Assembly: GCF_009745975.1 (NCBI RefSeq)
Contig: NZ_WHOL01000060.1
Span: 19,942 to 83,941 of the forward strand
DNA from: Actinokineospora pegani
GTDB taxonomy: Bacteria; Actinomycetota; Actinomycetes; Mycobacteriales; Pseudonocardiaceae
Direction of reading: 5' to 3'
Length of the DNA: 64,000 nucleotides
The notes beneath the pieces were generated by a model that searched no databases, had not been told where the DNA came from, and saw only the letters and a program-made list of their open reading frames with translations. This document shows positions 42,425 through 52,357 of the stretch, piece after piece (the first letter of the stretch is position 1; each line of letters begins with the position of its first letter). Position numbers and translations under genes: made by a program.

Positions 42425-43036
42425 TCAGCCCTTGCGCTCGGCCCGCCGCCTGCGCGAGCGGTGCCCGCCGCGCGGCTTGCTCGACAGGGCCAGCCACGCC
42501 TCGGGCCCCCACTCGTGCCCGCCGTCGCAGCGGACCACCCGCTCGCCGGGGTCGGCGGCGCGCACGTCCTGCCCGCAGTCGGGCCGCTGGCAGCAGCCGA
42601 GCACGTCGCGCTCCCTGGCCGCGTGGTCGACCACCAGCCGACCGGCCTCGGCCAGCTCGCCGACCTCGGCGTGGAAGTCGCCCGCGGCGTCGTGGCTGGC
42701 CAGCCACGCGAGGTTCATGTCGAGGAAGACCACCAGGTCCTCCACCGCGGGCGAGCCCGGCCCGACCGTGCCGCGCTCGCCGACCACCAGCCCGCACCAC
42801 GAACCGAGGACGTCGACGACGTCGGCGCGCACCCGCACCGCCTCCTGGCGCACCCCGCTGTCGCGCACCCCGGGGTCGCGCTGGCCGCCCAACCGGGTGC
42901 CGCACCCCCGGTGCAAGCCCGGCAACGACAACAATTCCCTGCCTAACACCTGTCTGCACTGCCCGCACAACCGGAAACCGGCATTCACGGGACGCGCGCA
43001 GACCGGTGAATCGCACACCGCCTCGGCGTCGCCCAT
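42425..43036 (-). CDS. Hypothetical protein with N-terminal zinc-ribbon-like cysteines
   Basis: 203 residues from the ATG at 43036, preceded by GAGGAGGGG. Residues 8-35 contain [10 protein letters not shown] and [10 protein letters not shown], two CxxC-like pairs. More Cys occur near residue 155 ([11 protein letters not shown]). The C-terminal tail is Lys/Arg-rich ([12 protein letters not shown]). The pattern resembles small actinomycete zinc-binding or nucleic-acid-binding proteins, but I do not recognise a family. It stands alone between the sulfate operon and a phosphodiesterase gene. A GGGAG-CACG-CTCCC hairpin lies just past its stop. Confidence 0.7.
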   Translation of the reverse strand: MGDAEAVCDSPVCARPVNAGFRLCGQCRQVLGRELLSLPGLHRGCGTRLGGQRDPGVRDSGVRQEAVRVRADVVDVLGSWCGLVVGERGTVGPGSPAVEDLVVFLDMNLAWLASHDAAGDFHAEVGELAEAGRLVVDHAARERDVLGCCQRPDCGQDVRAADPGERVVRCDGGHEWGPEAWLALSSKPRGGHRSRRRRAERKG

Positions 43037-43339
43037 CACCCCTCCTCGCGTCGGTCGACGATGAGCCTGTTCACCGGCGATGGACCGGCGGTCGCACAGG
43101 TCTCGAATCCGACTGCACCAGAACAGGACCGAAGGCGGTTGTTCTTCACAATGCGGGCCATTTTCCCGAAAAGAACCTACCGCGAATGCGCGGATTCGGC
43201 TAATCGGAATAATGCGACGTGACCTCGACACCCGGCGGCGGTGAACCCCTCAACTCCCGGCGCCGTCCGGGCACCGGGACCGCGGCGGGACTCCTCGCCC
43301 GGCCTCGACCGGGGCTCCAGCGCCCCGCGCTGCAGGCGC
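43037..43339. other. Gene-free gap
   Basis: 303 bases between two leftward genes. It is moderately AT-rich from about 43120 to 43220 and should contain the promoter of the zinc-ribbon protein gene. The overlapping open frames here show no family features. I see no RNA gene or repeat. Confidence 0.5.
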
Positions 43340-43834
43340 CTAGGTAACCGGCACTATCCCGGCGGCGACCAGCAGGCCGTCTTCGACGGTCAGCAGCCCG
43401 AGCGTGCCGTGCGGCTGGCGACGGCGGTCGGTCGGCGAGCCGGGGTTGAACACGCGCAGGCCCGCCTCGGTGTGGTCGAGCGGGATGTGGGAGTGGCCGA
43501 ACACCACCAGGTCGGCGTCGGGGAAGCGCTCGCGCATCCGAGCCGCCCGCCCGGCCTTCTGCCCGCTGTCGTGGATCATGGCCACCCGCAGCCCGGCGAG
43601 GTCCAACTCCAGGGTCTCCGGCGCGCCCCACTCGGCGATGTCGGGCCCGTCGTTGTTGCCCCGCACCACGTGCACCGGCGCGTAGGCCGCCAGCTCGTCG
43701 AGCACCCCGGGCACGCACACGTCACCCGCGTGCAGGATCACGTCGGCGTCCCGCAGGTGCTCGGCCACCCTCGGCGGGCACGCCTTCCACCGCCGCGGCG
43801 CATGGGTGTCCGACAGCACAACGACTCGCACCAC
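43340..43834 (-). CDS. YfcE/MJ0936-type metallophosphoesterase
   Basis: 164 residues with the calcineurin-like metal motifs in order: VLSDTHAPRR, LHAGDVC, GNNDGP and FGHSHIPLD. This is the size of the small stand-alone phosphodiesterase family. It stands divergently upstream of cmk. Substrate is unknown; the family includes cyclic-nucleotide and general phosphodiesterases. Confidence 0.92.
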   Translation of the reverse strand: MVRVVVLSDTHAPRRWKACPPRVAEHLRDADVILHAGDVCVPGVLDELAAYAPVHVVRGNNDGPDIAEWGAPETLELDLAGLRVAMIHDSGQKAGRAARMRERFPDADLVVFGHSHIPLDHTEAGLRVFNPGSPTDRRRQPHGTLGLLTVEDGLLVAAGIVPVT

Positions 43835-44034
43835 CCCATCATGCTCCCCACGGGGCCCGGCCCGCTCGCCCCACCCACCCCGGACAGCCGACGGCCGCCG
43901 TCGTCGCGGCCGAGCAGGCGACCGCGCGGCGGCGGCCCGCGGTCACCCGACCGGGGGGTGCGTCCCCCGTCCGGGCCACCAGGCAGAATGGGACGCTGCG
44001 TGGCACAGGGCGGCGGGACGAGGAGGGCACAGCG

Positions 44035-44766
44035 GTGGGACAGGGTGAACTGCGCGGGGTCGTCGCGATGGACGGTCCCTCGGGCACCGGCAAGTCCACC
44101 GTGGCCAGGGGGCTGGCCAGGGCGCTCGGGGCCGGGTACCTCGACACCGGCGCGATGTACCGGATGGTGACCCTGGCCGTGCTGCGCGCGGGGGTCGACC
44201 CGGCCGACGGGCCCGCCGTGCTGCGCGTGGCCGAGGCCGTCGACCTGGGCATCGGCACCGACCCGGCGGAGTCGGCGGTGCGGCTGGACGGCGCGGCGGT
44301 CGACGGCGAGATCCGCGGGCCCGAGGTGACCGGGGCGGTCTCGGCCGTCTCCGCGGTGGCCGGGGTGCGCGAGCTGCTGGTGGCGCTGCAGCGGCGGATC
44401 ATCAGCCAGAGCCGGGCCACCCTGGGCGGCATCGTCGTCGAGGGCCGCGACATCGGCACCGTGGTGGCGCCGGACGCCCCGCTCAAGGTCTACCTCACCG
44501 CCTCCGCCGACGCCCGCGCCGCCCGGCGCGCCAACCAGGACGCCGCCGAGGGCCGCGAGTCCACGGTGGACACCACGCGGGCGGACGTCGAGCGGCGCGA
44601 CCACTTCGACTCCACCCGCACCGTGTCCCCGCTGCGCCCGGCCGTGGACGCCGTCGAGGTCGACACCACCGACCTCGACGTCGACGGCGTGCTCGAGCAG
44701 CTACTGGCGATCGTGCGCGAGCGCGGCCTGGTCGGCGGCGCCGGGGTCGGGCGGGTCGAACCGTGA
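44035..44766 (+). CDS. cmk: Cytidylate kinase
   Basis: 243 residues from a GTG. It has the P-loop [34 protein letters not shown] and [20 protein letters not shown]. It phosphorylates CMP and dCMP. It overlaps the acyltransferase gene by 4 bases and starts the conserved actinobacterial cmk-plsC-der operon, which marks this part as core chromosome. Confidence 0.97.
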   Translation: MGQGELRGVVAMDGPSGTGKSTVARGLARALGAGYLDTGAMYRMVTLAVLRAGVDPADGPAVLRVAEAVDLGIGTDPAESAVRLDGAAVDGEIRGPEVTGAVSAVSAVAGVRELLVALQRRIISQSRATLGGIVVEGRDIGTVVAPDAPLKVYLTASADARAARRANQDAAEGRESTVDTTRADVERRDHFDSTRTVSPLRPAVDAVEVDTTDLDVDGVLEQLLAIVRERGLVGGAGVGRVEP

Positions 44767-45434
44767 CGCCCGGCCCCGACCTGCCCATCGACGCCAAGCC
44801 CTGGCTGCACGAGGTCGGCAGGGTGCTCGCGCGCACCGTGCACCGCCCCGGCCACCGGGTGCGCTGGCACCACCGCGACCGCGTCCCCGCCACCGGCCCG
44901 GTCGTGCTGGTGGCCAACCACAGTTCGCTGGTCGAGCCGCAACTGCTGTTCGGCGGCCTGCCCCGGCGCGCGGTGTTCCTGGTCAAGAGCGAGCTGTTCC
45001 ACGGCCCGCTGGGCTGGGCGCTGCGCGGCCTCGGCCAGATCCCGGTGCGCCGCGGCACCCCGGACCGGGCCCCGCTGATGGCCGCCGTCCAGGTGCTGCG
45101 CAACGGCGGGCTGGTCGGCGTGTTCCCCGAGGGCACCCGCGGCGCGGGCGACGTCGCCGCGGCCGAGCAGGGCGCGGCCTGGCTGGTGCGCACCTCCGGG
45201 GCCCGCGTGCTGCCGGTGGCCACCCGCGGCACCCGGCGCCCCCCTGGCGCGGCGTGGCGGCTGCGCCCGGTCGTCGACCTGGTGGTCGGCGAGCCCTTCG
45301 ACCCGCGGGTGGGCCCGGGCAGGGCGGGCCTGGCCACCGCCACCGAGACCATCCGCGCCCGGCTCGCCGAGCTGGTGCGCGACCTCGACGAGCGGCGCAG
45401 GCCCTCGTCCCCACAGAACAAGGCAGCACCATGA
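44763..45434 (+). CDS. plsC: 1-acyl-glycerol-3-phosphate acyltransferase family protein
   Basis: 223 residues. The acyltransferase block is [13 protein letters not shown], where the usual HxxxxD reads HxxxxE; block III is [12 protein letters not shown]. There is no membrane-spanning N-terminus. It is coupled to cmk (GTGA) and der (ATGA) on both sides, the standard arrangement in actinobacteria. It probably acts in phospholipid synthesis. Confidence 0.92.
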   Translation: MTPGPDLPIDAKPWLHEVGRVLARTVHRPGHRVRWHHRDRVPATGPVVLVANHSSLVEPQLLFGGLPRRAVFLVKSELFHGPLGWALRGLGQIPVRRGTPDRAPLMAAVQVLRNGGLVGVFPEGTRGAGDVAAAEQGAAWLVRTSGARVLPVATRGTRRPPGAAWRLRPVVDLVVGEPFDPRVGPGRAGLATATETIRARLAELVRDLDERRRPSSPQNKAAP

Positions 45435-46864
45435 GCGACGCTGACAGCTTCGAGACCGCACTCGACGGCACCTGGTCCGACGAGTCCGACTGGGCCGCCC
45501 TGGAGGGCGCGTTCGACACCGACGACGCCGAGGCGGGCGCGCCGACCCCGGTGCTGGCCGTGGTCGGCAGGCCCAACGTCGGCAAGTCCACCCTGGTCAA
45601 CCGCATCCTGGGCCGCCGGGAGGCGGTCGTGCAGGACGTCCCCGGCGTCACCCGCGACCGCGTCACCTACGACGCGCAGTGGAGCGGCCGCCGGTTCACC
45701 GTGATGGACACCGGCGGCTGGGAGCCGGGCCTGGAGGGCCTGCCCGCCGCCATCGCCGCGCAGGCCGAGTACGCGATGACGCACGCGGACGCGGTGCTGG
45801 TCGTCGTGGACGCCACGGTCGGCGCGACCTCGACCGACGAGGCCGTGGCCAGGGTGCTGCGCCGGTCCAAGACGCCGGTGATCCTGGTGGCCAACAAGGT
45901 CGACGACCAGCGGCTGATGCCCGACGTGGCGGCGCTGTGGTCGCTCGGCCTCGGCGAGCCGTTCCCGGTCAGCGCCCTGCACGGGCGCAACTCCGGCGAC
46001 CTGCTCGACGCCATCCTCGCCGCGCTGCCGGAGACGCCGAGGGAGACCTACGGCGCCACCCCGGGCGGCCCGCGCCGGGTGGCGCTGGTCGGCAAGCCCA
46101 ACGTCGGCAAGTCCAGCCTGCTCAACCGCCTCACCGGCGAGAACCGCTCGGTGGTCGACTCGGTCGCGGGCACCACCGTCGACCCGGTCGACTCCCTGGT
46201 CGACCTCGACGACGAGGTCTGGCGCTTCGTCGACACCGCGGGCCTGCGCAAGCGGGTCAACTTCGCCAGCGGCATGGAGTACTACGCCTCCCTGCGCACC
46301 AAGGCCGCCATCGAGTCCGCCGAGGTCGCCATCGTCCTGATCGACGCGGGCGAGCCCATCGCCGAGCAGGACCTGCGCGTGCTCACGATGGTCGTCGAGT
46401 CCGGCCGGGCCCTGGTCCTGGCCTTCAACAAGTGGGACCTGGTCGACGAGGACCGCCGCCTGCAACTGGACAAGGAACTGGACCGGGGCCTGGTCCGCGT
46501 CCCCTGGGCCGAGCGCGTCAACGTCTCGGCGCTGACCGGCCGCTCGGTCCGCAAGCTCGCCCCGGCGCTGCGCCGCTCCCTGGAGTCCTGGGACACCCGC
46601 ATCTCCACCGGCCACCTCAACTCCTGGATCTCGGACCTGGTCGCCGCCACCCCGCCCCCCGTGCGCGGCGGCAAGCAGCCCAAGATCCTCTTCGCCACCC
46701 AGGCGGGCACCCGCCCGCCGACGTTCGTGCTGTTCACCAGCGGCTTCCTCGAGGCGGGCTACCGCCGCTTCATCGAGCGCAAGCTCCGCGAGCAGTTCGG
46801 CTTCTCCGGCAGCCCCGTCCGCATCTCCGTCCGCGTCCGCGAGAAGAAGGACCGCAAGCGCTAG
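45431..46864 (+). CDS. der: Ribosome biogenesis GTPase Der (EngA)
   Basis: 477 residues from the ATG at 45431. Two tandem GTPase domains are visible: [17 protein letters not shown] with NKVDD, and [16 protein letters not shown] with [11 protein letters not shown]-like C-terminal domain follows ([20 protein letters not shown]) and a basic tail EKKDRKR. It matures the 50S subunit. An acidic N-terminal extension of about 38 residues is typical for actinobacteria. Confidence 0.97.
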   Translation: MSDADSFETALDGTWSDESDWAALEGAFDTDDAEAGAPTPVLAVVGRPNVGKSTLVNRILGRREAVVQDVPGVTRDRVTYDAQWSGRRFTVMDTGGWEPGLEGLPAAIAAQAEYAMTHADAVLVVVDATVGATSTDEAVARVLRRSKTPVILVANKVDDQRLMPDVAALWSLGLGEPFPVSALHGRNSGDLLDAILAALPETPRETYGATPGGPRRVALVGKPNVGKSSLLNRLTGENRSVVDSVAGTTVDPVDSLVDLDDEVWRFVDTAGLRKRVNFASGMEYYASLRTKAAIESAEVAIVLIDAGEPIAEQDLRVLTMVVESGRALVLAFNKWDLVDEDRRLQLDKELDRGLVRVPWAERVNVSALTGRSVRKLAPALRRSLESWDTRISTGHLNSWISDLVAATPPPVRGGKQPKILFATQAGTRPPTFVLFTSGFLEAGYRRFIERKLREQFGFSGSPVRISVRVREKKDRKR

Positions 46865-46922
46865 TTCGTGTTTCGAAAGCCGCTGTCCGCGATGGCCGCG
46901 CCGGAGCGGCCCCTGACGGCAC

Positions 46923-46956
46923 GGGGTGGAGGCACCGGTACCGGCACCTCCACCCC
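46923..46956 (+). terminator. Hairpin downstream of der
   Basis: GGGGTGGAGG at 46923-46932 pairs with 46947-46956 around a partly self-complementary loop. It lies about 60 bases after the der stop and probably ends the cmk operon. The rest of the 230-base gap shows no gene. Confidence 0.6.
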
Positions 46957-47096
46957 GCACCGCCAGGAACCACCCCGATCACGACTCTCATCGAACGGAC
47001 TCGGCGAAACACGGCCTAGGCCTGCTGGGCGCACCCGCACGGGGCGGCGCCCGCACCCGCCCCGCTGTTGCACATGATTCCCATTATCATGCCTGC

Positions 47097-48332
47097 ATGA
47101 CGTCGACCGCCTCCCGCGACTTCGGCCGCTACCTGACCGCCCGCCTGCTCTCCGTCGCGGGCAGCCTCGTGTCGGTGGTGGCGCTGCCGGTGCTCGTCTA
47201 CCAGTTGACCGGGTCAGCGGGGTGGACGAGCGTCGTCGCGGTGGCGGAGGCGCTGCCGTACCTGCTGTTCGGGCTGGTCGCGGGGGCGGTGGCGGACCGG
47301 GTCGACCGCAGGCGGTTGATGGTGGCGCTGGACTTCGCGGTGGCGGCGGCGCTGGCGACCGTCCCGGTGGCGTGGGCGCTGGACGCGCTGACCGCGCCGC
47401 ACGTGGTGGGGGTGGCGTTCCTGGCGCAGACCGGGTTCGTCTTCTTCGACGCGGCCAACTTCGGGGCGCTGCCGTCACTGGTGGGCAAGGAGCGGCTGAC
47501 CGAGGCGTACTCGAAGGTCTACGGCCGGTCGACGCTGGTCGAGTTGACCGCGATGCCGGTCGCGGGGCTGCTGGTCACCGTCCTGGCGCCGGGCGCGCTG
47601 ATCAGCCTGCACGCGGTCGCCGCCGCCGGGTCGGCGCTGCTGGTGCGCGCGATCCGGGGGACGCTGTCGAGCAGGCGCGAGACCCGCCCGACCCTGGTCA
47701 GCGACATCGGCACCGGCCTGCGGTTCCTCTGGTCGAACACCACCGTCCGCACCCTGACCCTCGTCGGCGCCACCCACTCGGCCGCCTCCGGCGCGTGGAT
47801 CGCCGTCCTGGTCCCCTGGGCCGACCAGGTCCTCGGCGTCTCCCCCACCGGCGACGCCCGGTTGGCGGTCCTGTTCAGCTGCTGGGGCGTCGGCGCCGTC
47901 GTCGCCGCGCGCCTGGTCCCCAAGCTCACCAGCCGCTGGGGCGGCGCGCGCCTGGCACTCGGCGCCCTGCCCGTCTCCCTGCTCTGCGCGTCCACGACCC
48001 TGCTGACCACGCACTGGCTGATCGCGGGCGCGGCCGCGGTGGCGTGGGGGACCGCGCACTCGACGGTCGTCATCAACGCCATCACCTACCGCCAGCAGGT
48101 CTGCCCAGCGGAGCTGCAATCCCGCGTCAACACCACCGCCCGCATGCTCTCCTGGGGCGTCGGCCAACCCGCGGGCGCCGCCCTCGCGGGCACGGTCGCC
48201 GTCGCCGCGGGCCCCCGGGCGGGCCTGGCGGCGGGGGTGACCGTCCTGTTCACCGGCGTCGTCCTCGCCTGGGCGACACCCACCCTCCGCAAGGCGGCCA
48301 CAGCCGCGCCTGCCACGGTCGCCAAGTCCTAA
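47097..48332 (+). CDS. MFS transporter
   Basis: 411 residues with about 12 hydrophobic segments; motif A reads GAVADRVDRRRLM. It resembles enterobactin-exporter-like/macrolide-efflux MFS proteins. The ATG at 47097 has no clear ribosome site, but TATCAT lies 7 bases before it, which suggests a leaderless mRNA. An inverted repeat CATGAT (47073-47078) and ATCATG (47086-47091) overlaps that element. It runs convergently into the NAD-binding protein gene, with a 4-base stop overlap. Confidence 0.88.
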   Translation: MTSTASRDFGRYLTARLLSVAGSLVSVVALPVLVYQLTGSAGWTSVVAVAEALPYLLFGLVAGAVADRVDRRRLMVALDFAVAAALATVPVAWALDALTAPHVVGVAFLAQTGFVFFDAANFGALPSLVGKERLTEAYSKVYGRSTLVELTAMPVAGLLVTVLAPGALISLHAVAAAGSALLVRAIRGTLSSRRETRPTLVSDIGTGLRFLWSNTTVRTLTLVGATHSAASGAWIAVLVPWADQVLGVSPTGDARLAVLFSCWGVGAVVAARLVPKLTSRWGGARLALGALPVSLLCASTTLLTTHWLIAGAAAVAWGTAHSTVVINAITYRQQVCPAELQSRVNTTARMLSWGVGQPAGAALAGTVAVAAGPRAGLAAGVTVLFTGVVLAWATPTLRKAATAAPATVAKS

Positions 48333-48988
48333 GTGGAGCCACAGCCGGGGCCCGGCGGCTCGAACGCGGCCGCGACGGTGAAGTGGCGCGGCCCGGGCCG
48401 TGGGCTCTCGATCTCGTCGAGGGCGGCGACGGCGAGGTCCTCGGCGGTGATCCGCGACTCCCCGTCGGCGTCGACGAGGATGCGGTTCCCGCCCCGCCGG
48501 TAGGCGCCCGTGCGGTCGCCGGGCGCGAACAGCGCGGGCGGGCTCAGGTAGGTCCAGTCCGCGGGGTGTGACAGGCAGGCGTTGAACTGGTCGACGCTGG
48601 CCCGCGCCGTGGTTCGCCACCGCCGGGGGACGAAACGCGGGTCGTCGACCACGAGCAGGTCCGAGTCCGGGCTCCGCAGCGGGCCCGCGCCGCCGATCAC
48701 GAGGACGCGGCGTCCGAAGCCCAGGGCCGCGTCGAGAACCGTGGTCACCAACGCGCGGACCCCGTCCTCGGCCCCGGGGGTCGGCCTGGTGGCGAGCACG
48801 ATGACGTCGTGCCGCGCCGCCACGCGGGCCGCGGCCCCCGGGTCGGTCGCGTCGGCGGTGAACGACGCGACCCCTCCGCCACCGCCCCCCGAACGCGAGA
48901 ACCCGGAAACGACGTGCCCACGGCGAACCGCTTCCGCCGCGACGCGGGAGCCCGCCATCCCCGTCACCCCGACAACGGCGATCTTCAC
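48329..48988 (-). CDS. NAD(P)-binding Rossmann-fold protein (NmrA/SDR-atypical)
   Basis: 219 residues from a GTG preceded by AAGGAGGG. It starts KIAVVGVTGMAGSRVAAEA, has VLVIGGAGPL, and lacks the YxxxK pair, as in atypical SDRs of the YwnB/NmrA group. It is coupled (GTGA) to the permease gene upstream and probably shares its MarR-controlled promoter. The substrate is unknown. Confidence 0.85.
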   Translation of the reverse strand: MKIAVVGVTGMAGSRVAAEAVRRGHVVSGFSRSGGGGGGVASFTADATDPGAAARVAARHDVIVLATRPTPGAEDGVRALVTTVLDAALGFGRRVLVIGGAGPLRSPDSDLLVVDDPRFVPRRWRTTARASVDQFNACLSHPADWTYLSPPALFAPGDRTGAYRRGGNRILVDADGESRITAEDLAVAALDEIESPRPGPRHFTVAAAFEPPGPGCGST

Positions 48989-49896
48989 AATGCCCTCCTT
49001 GTCCGCACGGCGACCTGCTGATCGGCCTCGGTGGTCGTTGTCCCACTGGGGGTGGTCTGGCCCGCGGCGATCGCCGTCAGGGCGAGGGCGAACCCGACGA
49101 TCTGCACCGCGCCGAGCGTCTGCCCCAACAGCAGCGCACCCAGGGTCGCGGCGACCAGCGGGGAGAGCAGACCCAGCACGGCGACCGAGGCGACCGGGAG
49201 ACGGGCGATGCCGCCGAACCACAGCGTGTACGCGAGCAGCCCGCCGACGACCCCGAGCCAGGCGTAGCCCGCGAGTGCCGCGCTGTCGACGGCCGTGGGC
49301 ACACCCTCGAAGAGCAGCGTGATGGGCAGCAGGAACAGCCCCCCGGCCGTCAACTGCCACCCGGCCAGTCCCATCGCGGGCACCCCCGCGGGCCGTCCCC
49401 ACTTCTTGGTGAGAGTGACGCCCGCCCCCATGAGGACCGCGCTCAGCAGCCCGGCGACCACACCCACCGCGTCGAGGGCCGCGGTGGAGCGCAAGACGAC
49501 CAACGCGACACCGGCGATGCCGACGACGCCCCACGACAGGCGCCACGCGGAGAACGGCTCGCGCAGGACGACCACGACGAGGACCGCGACGACGAGGGGC
49601 TGCGCGGCCCCGAGGGTGGCGGCCACCCCGCCGGGCAGGTGGTAGGCGGCGATGAACAGCAGTGCGAAGAAGGCGCCGACGTTCAGCACGCCCAGCACGG
49701 CGGACTTCCACCACCAGGCGCCCGTGGGCGCCGCGCGGGTCACCGCGATCGCCAGCAGCCCCGCGGGCAGCGCCCGCACCAGCGAGGCGAACAGCGGATG
49801 CCCGGGAGGCAGCAGTTCGGTCGTCACGACGTACGTCGTCCCCCACACCGCGGGCGCGATCGCCGTGAGCGCCGTGACCGAGAGCCTGCCCACCAC
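48985..49896 (-). CDS. EamA/DMT-family transporter
   Basis: 303 residues with ten hydrophobic segments in two EamA repeats (ATLGAAQPLVVAVLVVVVL; LLSPLVAATLGALLLG). It exports small metabolites or drugs. The gene diverges from a marR gene, with operator repeats between them, so it is probably repressed by that regulator. Confidence 0.92.
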   Translation of the reverse strand: MVGRLSVTALTAIAPAVWGTTYVVTTELLPPGHPLFASLVRALPAGLLAIAVTRAAPTGAWWWKSAVLGVLNVGAFFALLFIAAYHLPGGVAATLGAAQPLVVAVLVVVVLREPFSAWRLSWGVVGIAGVALVVLRSTAALDAVGVVAGLLSAVLMGAGVTLTKKWGRPAGVPAMGLAGWQLTAGGLFLLPITLLFEGVPTAVDSAALAGYAWLGVVGGLLAYTLWFGGIARLPVASVAVLGLLSPLVAATLGALLLGQTLGAVQIVGFALALTAIAAGQTTPSGTTTTEADQQVAVRTRRAL

Positions 49897-49897
49897 A

Positions 49898-49980
49898 ACT
49901 CCTCAACGTTGAACTATTCAACGCTCAGACCATACGGTGCTAGTCTGACTCACGTCAAACAGTTCAACGTTGAGGAGTTC
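49898..49980. promoter_or_regulatory. Divergent promoter with paired MarR operator repeats
   Basis: ACTCCTCAACGTTGAACT at 49898-49915 recurs inverted at 49961-49978 (AGTTCAACGTTGAGGAGT), about 45 bases apart. Each copy contains the palindrome TTCAACGTTGA or its near form. The copies abut the two divergent starts, as expected for a MarR repressor that controls itself and the exporter. Confidence 0.8.
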
Positions 49981-49983
49981 AGG

Positions 49984-50481
49984 GTGGAGGACAGCGTCGA
50001 CCGCGTCATCGCCCAGTGGGCGCGGGTGCGCCCCGACATCGATGTCAGCCCGATGGGCGTGCTGGGCAGGCTCTCCCGGCTGACCCGGCTGTTCGAGCGC
50101 GAGTTGCAGCGGGTCTTCACCCGACACGGCCTGCACCCCGGGGAGTTCGACCTGCTCGCGACCCTGCGGCGCGCCGACGTCGACGGGCGCGGCCTGACGG
50201 CGGGGCAGCTCGCGGACAGCGCCATGGTCACCTCGGGCGCGATCACGAACAGGCTCGACCGGCTGCTCGCCAAAGACCTCATCACCCGCGAGACGGACCC
50301 GCACAGCCGCCGCACGATCCGCGTCGCCCTCACGCCGCACGGGCACGAGGTCATCGATGCGGCCCTGCTCGACCACGTCGCCAACGAGGAGCGCCTGCTC
50401 CGCGCCATGACGGCCCGCCAGCGCGAACAACTCGCGGGCCTGCTCCGCGTCCTGCTCCACGACAACGAGGACCAGGCCTGA
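49984..50481 (+). CDS. MarR-family transcriptional repressor
   Basis: 165 residues from a GTG with GAGGAG upstream inside the operator repeat. The winged helix reads LADSAMVTSGAITNRLDRLLAKDLITRE, with the wing at DPHSRRTIRVALT. It should repress the divergent EamA operon and itself. Confidence 0.92.
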   Translation: MEDSVDRVIAQWARVRPDIDVSPMGVLGRLSRLTRLFERELQRVFTRHGLHPGEFDLLATLRRADVDGRGLTAGQLADSAMVTSGAITNRLDRLLAKDLITRETDPHSRRTIRVALTPHGHEVIDAALLDHVANEERLLRAMTARQREQLAGLLRVLLHDNEDQA

Positions 50482-50491
50482 CGGCCGCCGC

Positions 50492-51103
50492 TCAGGCGAG
50501 GTCGGCGTAGACGATGACGTTGTCCTGGTAGTCGCCGGTGGCCTCGTCGAAGGCGCCGCCGCAGGTGATCAGGCGCAGTTGCGGGCCGGTGGTCTCGCCG
50601 TAGACGGCCTGGGTGGGGAAGTCGGCCTTGGCGACGCGGTCGACCTGCCGGACGGTGAAGGCGGCCGTGCTCCGGTCGCCCCGGGTGACCTCGACGCGGT
50701 CGCCCGGGACGAGTGTGGCCAGGTCGTGGAAGACACCGGGCCTGCCGCGGCCGTCGACGTGGCCGAGGACGACGGCGGGGCCGGGGTCGCCGGGTGCGGG
50801 ACCGTGCTTGTACCACCCCGCCTGCAGGGGTTGGTCGAGCGAGGGGACCTCGGCGGTGCCGTCGGCGTTGAGCCCCAAGGGGATGAGGCTGGACCGGGCG
50901 CCGAGCGCGGGGATGCGCACCTCGAGCGGCGCGGTGGCGGACACCGCCGCGGGCGCGGTGGCGGACACCGCCGCGGGCGCGGCGCCGGTCGGCCCGGCGG
51001 GGCGCGCGTCCGTGGTGTCGCCCGGGGACCAGAGCGGGCTCATGACGAGCAGACCGGCGAGACCGGCCAGGATCGCGGCGACGAGCGCACGGCGGCGGCT
51101 CAC
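50492..51103 (-). CDS. Class F sortase
   Basis: 203 residues from a GTG that overlaps the vWA gene stop (GTGA). One N-terminal hydrophobic segment anchors it. A short duplicated APAAVSAT linker follows. The sortase domain has LGHVDGRGRPGVFHDLATLVPGD (catalytic His) and LRLITCGG (catalytic Cys), with a later Arg absent from the usual place by eye. Class F sortases occur in actinobacteria next to a single putative substrate, here the vWA protein. Confidence 0.88.
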   Translation of the reverse strand: MSRRRALVAAILAGLAGLLVMSPLWSPGDTTDARPAGPTGAAPAAVSATAPAAVSATAPLEVRIPALGARSSLIPLGLNADGTAEVPSLDQPLQAGWYKHGPAPGDPGPAVVLGHVDGRGRPGVFHDLATLVPGDRVEVTRGDRSTAAFTVRQVDRVAKADFPTQAVYGETTGPQLRLITCGGAFDEATGDYQDNVIVYADLA

Positions 51104-52269
51104 CGGGCCGCCGTCCCGCCGCCGGTGGCCACGCCGCCGACCGGGATGACGCTGACCTGGCCGTTGCCGGGCAGCGCCGCCGCGGGCGGTGGGCTGCCGG
51201 GGCTGGTCGGGGTCGTGGGGACATCGGCGGGCGGGGTCGTGCTGGGCGCGGGGGGCGTGGTGCCGGCTTCGAGGATGATCACGTTGGTGCATTCGGTGAC
51301 CTTCCCCTGGCCCGCGTAGTCGCTGCCGTGGGCGGTGACGCACAGCGGGTGGTCGCCCACGTCCAACGGCGGGGTCCGCACGGTGTAGCGGACCTGCTTG
51401 GGCCCGGGCTGGGGCAGGGCGGGGGTGATGTCGGTGATCGGCAGCTCCGGGCCGCCGTCCACGGTCAGCGTCAGGTGGTGCAGCTCGGAGGCCAGCAGCC
51501 GCGACAGCGCCTGTCCCAGGTCGTCGAAGCCCGACAGCGAGCAGGCGCCGCCGGTGGCCCGCGCGATCTGCTCCAGGCTCACCCTGCTGCCCTGGCACGA
51601 GGCGTCGGGGCCGAAGCCGAAGGTGTGGATGTCGACCTGCTCGGGCAGGTCGGCCAGGATGCGCGCCGCCTCGGTGCCGTCGTCGGCGTTGTGCCTGCCG
51701 TCGGACAGGAACAGCACCAGCTTGCGCGTGCCCGTGGTCGCCGCCGACACCTCCGCCGCGTGCCGCAGGCCCGCGGTGAAGTTCGTCGCCCCGTCCAGGT
51801 AGGGCATGTCGCGCAGCGCCTCGAGGAAGTCCGCGTCGCCGTCGCCGTCGTTGTCGGCGGCCGGGCCGACGGCGAGCTGGGTGCCCGGGGCCGCGTCCAC
51901 GTCGAGGCTGCGCCCGTCGGTGGCGAAGGTCGCCAGGCCCACGCTGCCGATGCCGTACCCGGGGTCCATCGCGTACCGCCGGTGGAACTGCTCGATGGCC
52001 GCCTTCTCCTGCGCGAACCCGTCGTCGCCCAGGCTGCCGGACCCGTCCAGCACGTAGGTCACCGAGGTCGCGGGCGGCACCGCGCCCGTGCCGACCGACG
52101 CCGTGCCGACCACCGTGGTGGCCCCCTTGGGGATGACGGTGTCCAGCAGCGGCGTCTCGATGTCCACCGCGATCCCGGCTCCGCCGGGCAGCGTGCCGTC
52201 CACGGCCACCGCTTGCGCACCGCTGGTCAGCACCAGCACCGCGGCCATGCCGGCTGCGAGCCTTCTCAT
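51100..52269 (-). CDS. Secreted von Willebrand factor A-domain protein
   Basis: 389 residues from the ATG at 52269 (GAGGA upstream); a GTG 15 bases earlier is an alternative. A signal peptide covers residues 1-23. The vWA domain starts with SVTYVLDGSGSLGDD (MIDAS DxSxS) and includes YLDGATNFTAGL and LVLFLSDGRHN. A Thr/Pro-rich stalk (about 335-365) leads to a Gly-rich tail containing LPGNG, then VPV-GGVATGGGTA-like sequence. It has no C-terminal membrane helix. It is the probable substrate or partner of the adjacent sortase. Confidence 0.85.
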   Translation of the reverse strand: MRRLAAGMAAVLVLTSGAQAVAVDGTLPGGAGIAVDIETPLLDTVIPKGATTVVGTASVGTGAVPPATSVTYVLDGSGSLGDDGFAQEKAAIEQFHRRYAMDPGYGIGSVGLATFATDGRSLDVDAAPGTQLAVGPAADNDGDGDADFLEALRDMPYLDGATNFTAGLRHAAEVSAATTGTRKLVLFLSDGRHNADDGTEAARILADLPEQVDIHTFGFGPDASCQGSRVSLEQIARATGGACSLSGFDDLGQALSRLLASELHHLTLTVDGGPELPITDITPALPQPGPKQVRYTVRTPPLDVGDHPLCVTAHGSDYAGQGKVTECTNVIILEAGTTPPAPSTTPPADVPTTPTSPGSPPPAAALPGNGQVSVIPVGGVATGGGTAAR

Positions 52270-52285
52270 CCCTGGTGTCCTCACG

Positions 52286-52308
52286 TTGTAGGAACTGCAT
52301 CCCTACAA
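52286..52308. promoter_or_regulatory. Inverted repeat upstream of vWA gene
   Basis: TTGTAGG (52286-52292) and CCTACAA (52302-52308) with a 9-base spacer lie 16 bases upstream of the vWA gene ATG. It may be an operator or a small hairpin in the leader. Confidence 0.5.
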
Positions 52309-52357
52309 CGAGCGGGTGCGGCACGCGAAACCACTCGTTCGAGTGATCATCGATCAC

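Noticed and set aside
47068..47090. TTGCAC and TATCAT as a sigma-70-type promoter for the MFS gene
   Set aside because: The spacer is only 11 bases; only the TATCAT -10-like element next to the ATG was kept as suggestive.
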